From Cytophagales bacterium (GTDB lineage: Bacteria > Bacteroidota > Bacteroidia > Cytophagales > Cyclobacteriaceae), in assembly GCA_017303805.1 (NCBI GenBank), contig JAFLBQ010000012.1:1-61920 (forward strand): 61,920 nucleotides of DNA, given 5' to 3'. The number at the start of each line of letters is the position of its first letter. Positions within the stretch are counted from its first letter, which is position 1. Below, piece after piece: positions 60,040-61,920 of this stretch. The translations under genes and the position numbers were made by a program. The notes beneath the pieces were generated by a model that did no database searches, was not told the origin of the DNA, and was given only the letters and a program-made list of their open reading frames with translations.

Positions 60040-61919
60040 GGCTTTTCCTCCTCCTCAAGCGTAATCGGCACCGGTGCATTCCCCGCGCCCACCGCCGGCG
60101 CACGCAACTCCGCGCCATCCTCCAGCAGCATCAAATGCCGCCGCCCCTTCGTCGAATCCACAATCATCTTCCTCTTGCCCGGTAAGATCTGTTCCATCGT
60201 TTCTAAGTACAATCGCGTCTCCGTCGTCCCCGGCGAAGCCCGGAACGCCGACTCAAATTGAGTAAACCGGCTCGCATCCCCCGCCGCCCGCGCCTTGCGG
60301 CTTGCCGAATACCCCTGCGCCGTCCGCAAACTCGCCGCCGCCCGCCCCCGCGCCAGCGCCACCTGTTCGTTGCGATACCCCTCGGCCTCATTGATCAGCC
60401 GGTTCTTCTCCTCATACGCCCCCGACACATCCCGGAACGCATCCACCACTTCCACCGACGGATGCACATCCAGCAGCTTCACCTGCAACACCTCCACCCC
60501 CGTCTCATACCGCCGCAACCGCTCCTGCAACTCCTTCTTCGCCCGCTCCTCAATTGCCCGCCGCTTCACCGTCAACGCCTCATCCAATGGCGACGACGCA
60601 ATCACCCCCTGCAGCACGCTCTCCGACGCCGTCCTCACCACCGCCTCCCCATCCAAATGCCGGAACAAAAAGTCTTCCGGCTTCGCCAACCGGTAATGCA
60701 CCACCGCCGTCAGTTCCGTCATATTCTGATCGCCCGACAACATCAACGACTCTTCCGGCCGCCGTTGAAACCGCCCCGACCGGTGCTGCACATTCCATTC
60801 ATACGCCGCCGGCTCAAACTCCTCCGTGAACGTATTCGTCGAACGGAACCCAATCTCCACCACCCGTACCCGCCGCGCCTCCACCCGCGTCAGCGTCTCA
60901 ATCGGCCAGAACAATTTGTAGTGCAGCCCCGGTTCCTTGTGCGGCAACATCTTCTTCCCAAACCGCTCGATCACCCCGATTTCATTGGGCTGCAGCACAT
61001 AGAACCCGCTCAGCAACAGATACACCAGCCCCGCTGCCGCCACCGGCCGGTACAACTTCTGCCGCTGCTCCACCACATACAGGAACCACAGCTTTGGCTC
61101 CATCCGCGAAAGCCACAGCTTCACGCGATACCCCAATAGCCGCAGCCATCCCGCGTTCATCCACTCGCCCACCCGCCGCCGCAACCGCCCCACACCGCGA
61201 TCCTCCACCTCCAACAACCGCAGCGCATTCAGCATCACCAGGAACGACCCGATCTGATGCGTGAACGCCGCCCCTAGCGGGCCCAACCGCCCCGTCGACG
61301 CCAGCGCCACCGCCACCACGTTCACCCCAATCGCAAACACCAGAATGCTCTGCCACACAATGGCTACAGCCTTGCGGCTCACCTCAATCAGCTTCGGCAA
61401 CTGATCGAGCGACTGCCCCAGATACACCACCCCCGCCGCCTCGGCCGTGATGTCGCTCGCCCCCTTCACCGCAATGCCCACATGTGCCGCGGCCAGCGCC
61501 GGCGCATCGTTCACCCCATCGCCCACCATGCCCACCACGCGCCCCTGCGACATCCAATGCCGCACGCGCTCCAGCTTCTGCTCCGGCAGCAGCTCACTCT
61601 CCACGCTCGCAATCCCCGCCTCGCGCGCAATCACCTCCGCCGCACGCCGCCGGTCGCCCGTCAGCATCACCACATGCCCGATTTCCAACTCCTCTAACTC
61701 ATGCACCGCCGCATGCACGCCCGCCCGGATCCGGTCGCGCAGCAGAATCGCCCCCACATAGCGCCCTTCATCGGCCACCAACACCGCCGTCGCCCCCAAC
61801 CGGTCGGCTTCTTCCAGCGCCTCCTGCGGCGTGATCACCCCCGCCTCCTGCAAATACGCCGCATTCCCCGCGCGCACCACCCGCCCCTGCCACACACACT
61901 CCGCCCCGCGCCCCGGCAC
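60036..61919 (-). CDS. P1B-type metal ATPase fused to an HflK-type SPFH domain (5' end beyond window)
   Basis: 627 residues are visible and the frame is open to the window edge. Residues 1-240 are the C-terminal part of a P-type ATPase: P-domain TGDR (87-90), MVGDGVNDAPALA with the hinge GDGxND (133-138), and the last two membrane helices (about 187-208, 217-236) with NALRLLEV as in heavy-metal P1B pumps. A linker (240-285) leads to another helix (about 292-308) and a complete SPFH/HflK domain (310-590: PNEIGVIERFGKKMLPHKEP, SGDQNMTELTAVVHYRL, coiled GYRNEQVALARGRAAA). No stop or frameshift separates the parts. It is followed by HflC and a His-rich HflK. Confidence 0.9.
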   Translation of the reverse strand: MPGRGAECVWQGRVVRAGNAAYLQEAGVITPQEALEEADRLGATAVLVADEGRYVGAILLRDRIRAGVHAAVHELEELEIGHVVMLTGDRRRAAEVIAREAGIASVESELLPEQKLERVRHWMSQGRVVGMVGDGVNDAPALAAAHVGIAVKGASDITAEAAGVVYLGQSLDQLPKLIEVSRKAVAIVWQSILVFAIGVNVVAVALASTGRLGPLGAAFTHQIGSFLVMLNALRLLEVEDRGVGRLRRRVGEWMNAGWLRLLGYRVKLWLSRMEPKLWFLYVVEQRQKLYRPVAAAGLVYLLLSGFYVLQPNEIGVIERFGKKMLPHKEPGLHYKLFWPIETLTRVEARRVRVVEIGFRSTNTFTEEFEPAAYEWNVQHRSGRFQRRPEESLMLSGDQNMTELTAVVHYRLAKPEDFLFRHLDGEAVVRTASESVLQGVIASSPLDEALTVKRRAIEERAKKELQERLRRYETGVEVLQVKLLDVHPSVEVVDAFRDVSGAYEEKNRLINEAEGYRNEQVALARGRAAASLRTAQGYSASRKARAAGDASRFTQFESAFRASPGTTETRLYLETMEQILPGKRKMIVDSTKGRRHLMLLEDGAELRAPAVGAGNAPVPITLEEEEKP

Positions 61920-61920
61920 C

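Noticed and set aside
1-61920. tRNA or rRNA genes
   Set aside because: No cloverleaf with a T-loop GTTCRANNC and matching acceptor arm, nor any conserved rRNA segment, was noticed by reading; a covariance scan was not possible.

Overview
The window joins two unlike genomes. Bases 1 to about 52,240 have moderate GC, start codons of mixed type with little Shine-Dalgarno, several TAnnTTTG promoter boxes and Bacteroidota hallmarks (SusC/SusD pair, PpiC/SurA/MoxR string, DUF1573, RlpA, GH130). A soil or aquatic Cytophagales-type bacterium is the best guess. From about 52,245 to the end the DNA is very GC-rich with a different codon bias, and the genes (DSD1-type PLP enzyme, FAD oxidoreductase with a Tat-like leader, NHL protein, HflK/HflC) look like an Acidobacteriota member of the Solibacter/Bryobacter kind. 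The switch falls inside a truncated glycosyltransferase gene, so a chimeric contig is more likely than real transfer.

Layout of the first part. 1-3,600: a decayed accessory strip with four remnants of REP-associated (RAYT, HUH) transposases, 28-nt REP-like hairpins, two long direct repeats, a broken JAMM/JAB-motif gene and two lipoproteins. 3,706-15,185: AsmA-like protein, MazG, a small membrane protein, GlmM, cysteine desulfurase, CoA-transferase, a DUF2520 protein, a TonB-plug-like secreted protein, DUF1573 and a histidine kinase/response regulator pair. 15,188-24,828, all on the minus strand: IMP dehydrogenase, a SpoIIE-type phosphatase/STAS/anti-sigma-kinase switch, then three periplasmic folding factors and a MoxR ATPase. 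24,996-32,209: RlpA, a TauE-like permease, then TetR - degenerate ABC transporter - HlyD - TolC, with a tandem palindromic operator before tetR.

32,304-39,949 is a SusC/SusD operon that carries two phosphoesterase-type lipoproteins instead of glycosidases, suggesting uptake of organic phosphate esters. A divergent TetR gene and a palindrome lie upstream. 40,659-47,519 holds housekeeping and envelope genes: amine-oxidase-like flavoprotein, NadR-like kinase, a minus-strand operon of LOG protein, lytic transglycosylase, creatininase and zincin, and a GH130 lipoprotein. 47,520-52,240 is a second accessory strip: five genes followed by 1.5 kb without a convincing gene, with three regularly built 134-140 bp imperfect palindromes that resemble integron attC sites.

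The GC-rich part (52,244-61,919) is nearly all on the minus strand. Its most notable content is a tightly overlapping set at the right end: a P1B-type metal ATPase fused in frame to an HflK-type SPFH domain, then HflC, then a second HflK with a histidine-rich N-terminus, then a small anchored protein. This looks like a metal-transport/membrane-microdomain system and is the best candidate for something undescribed.
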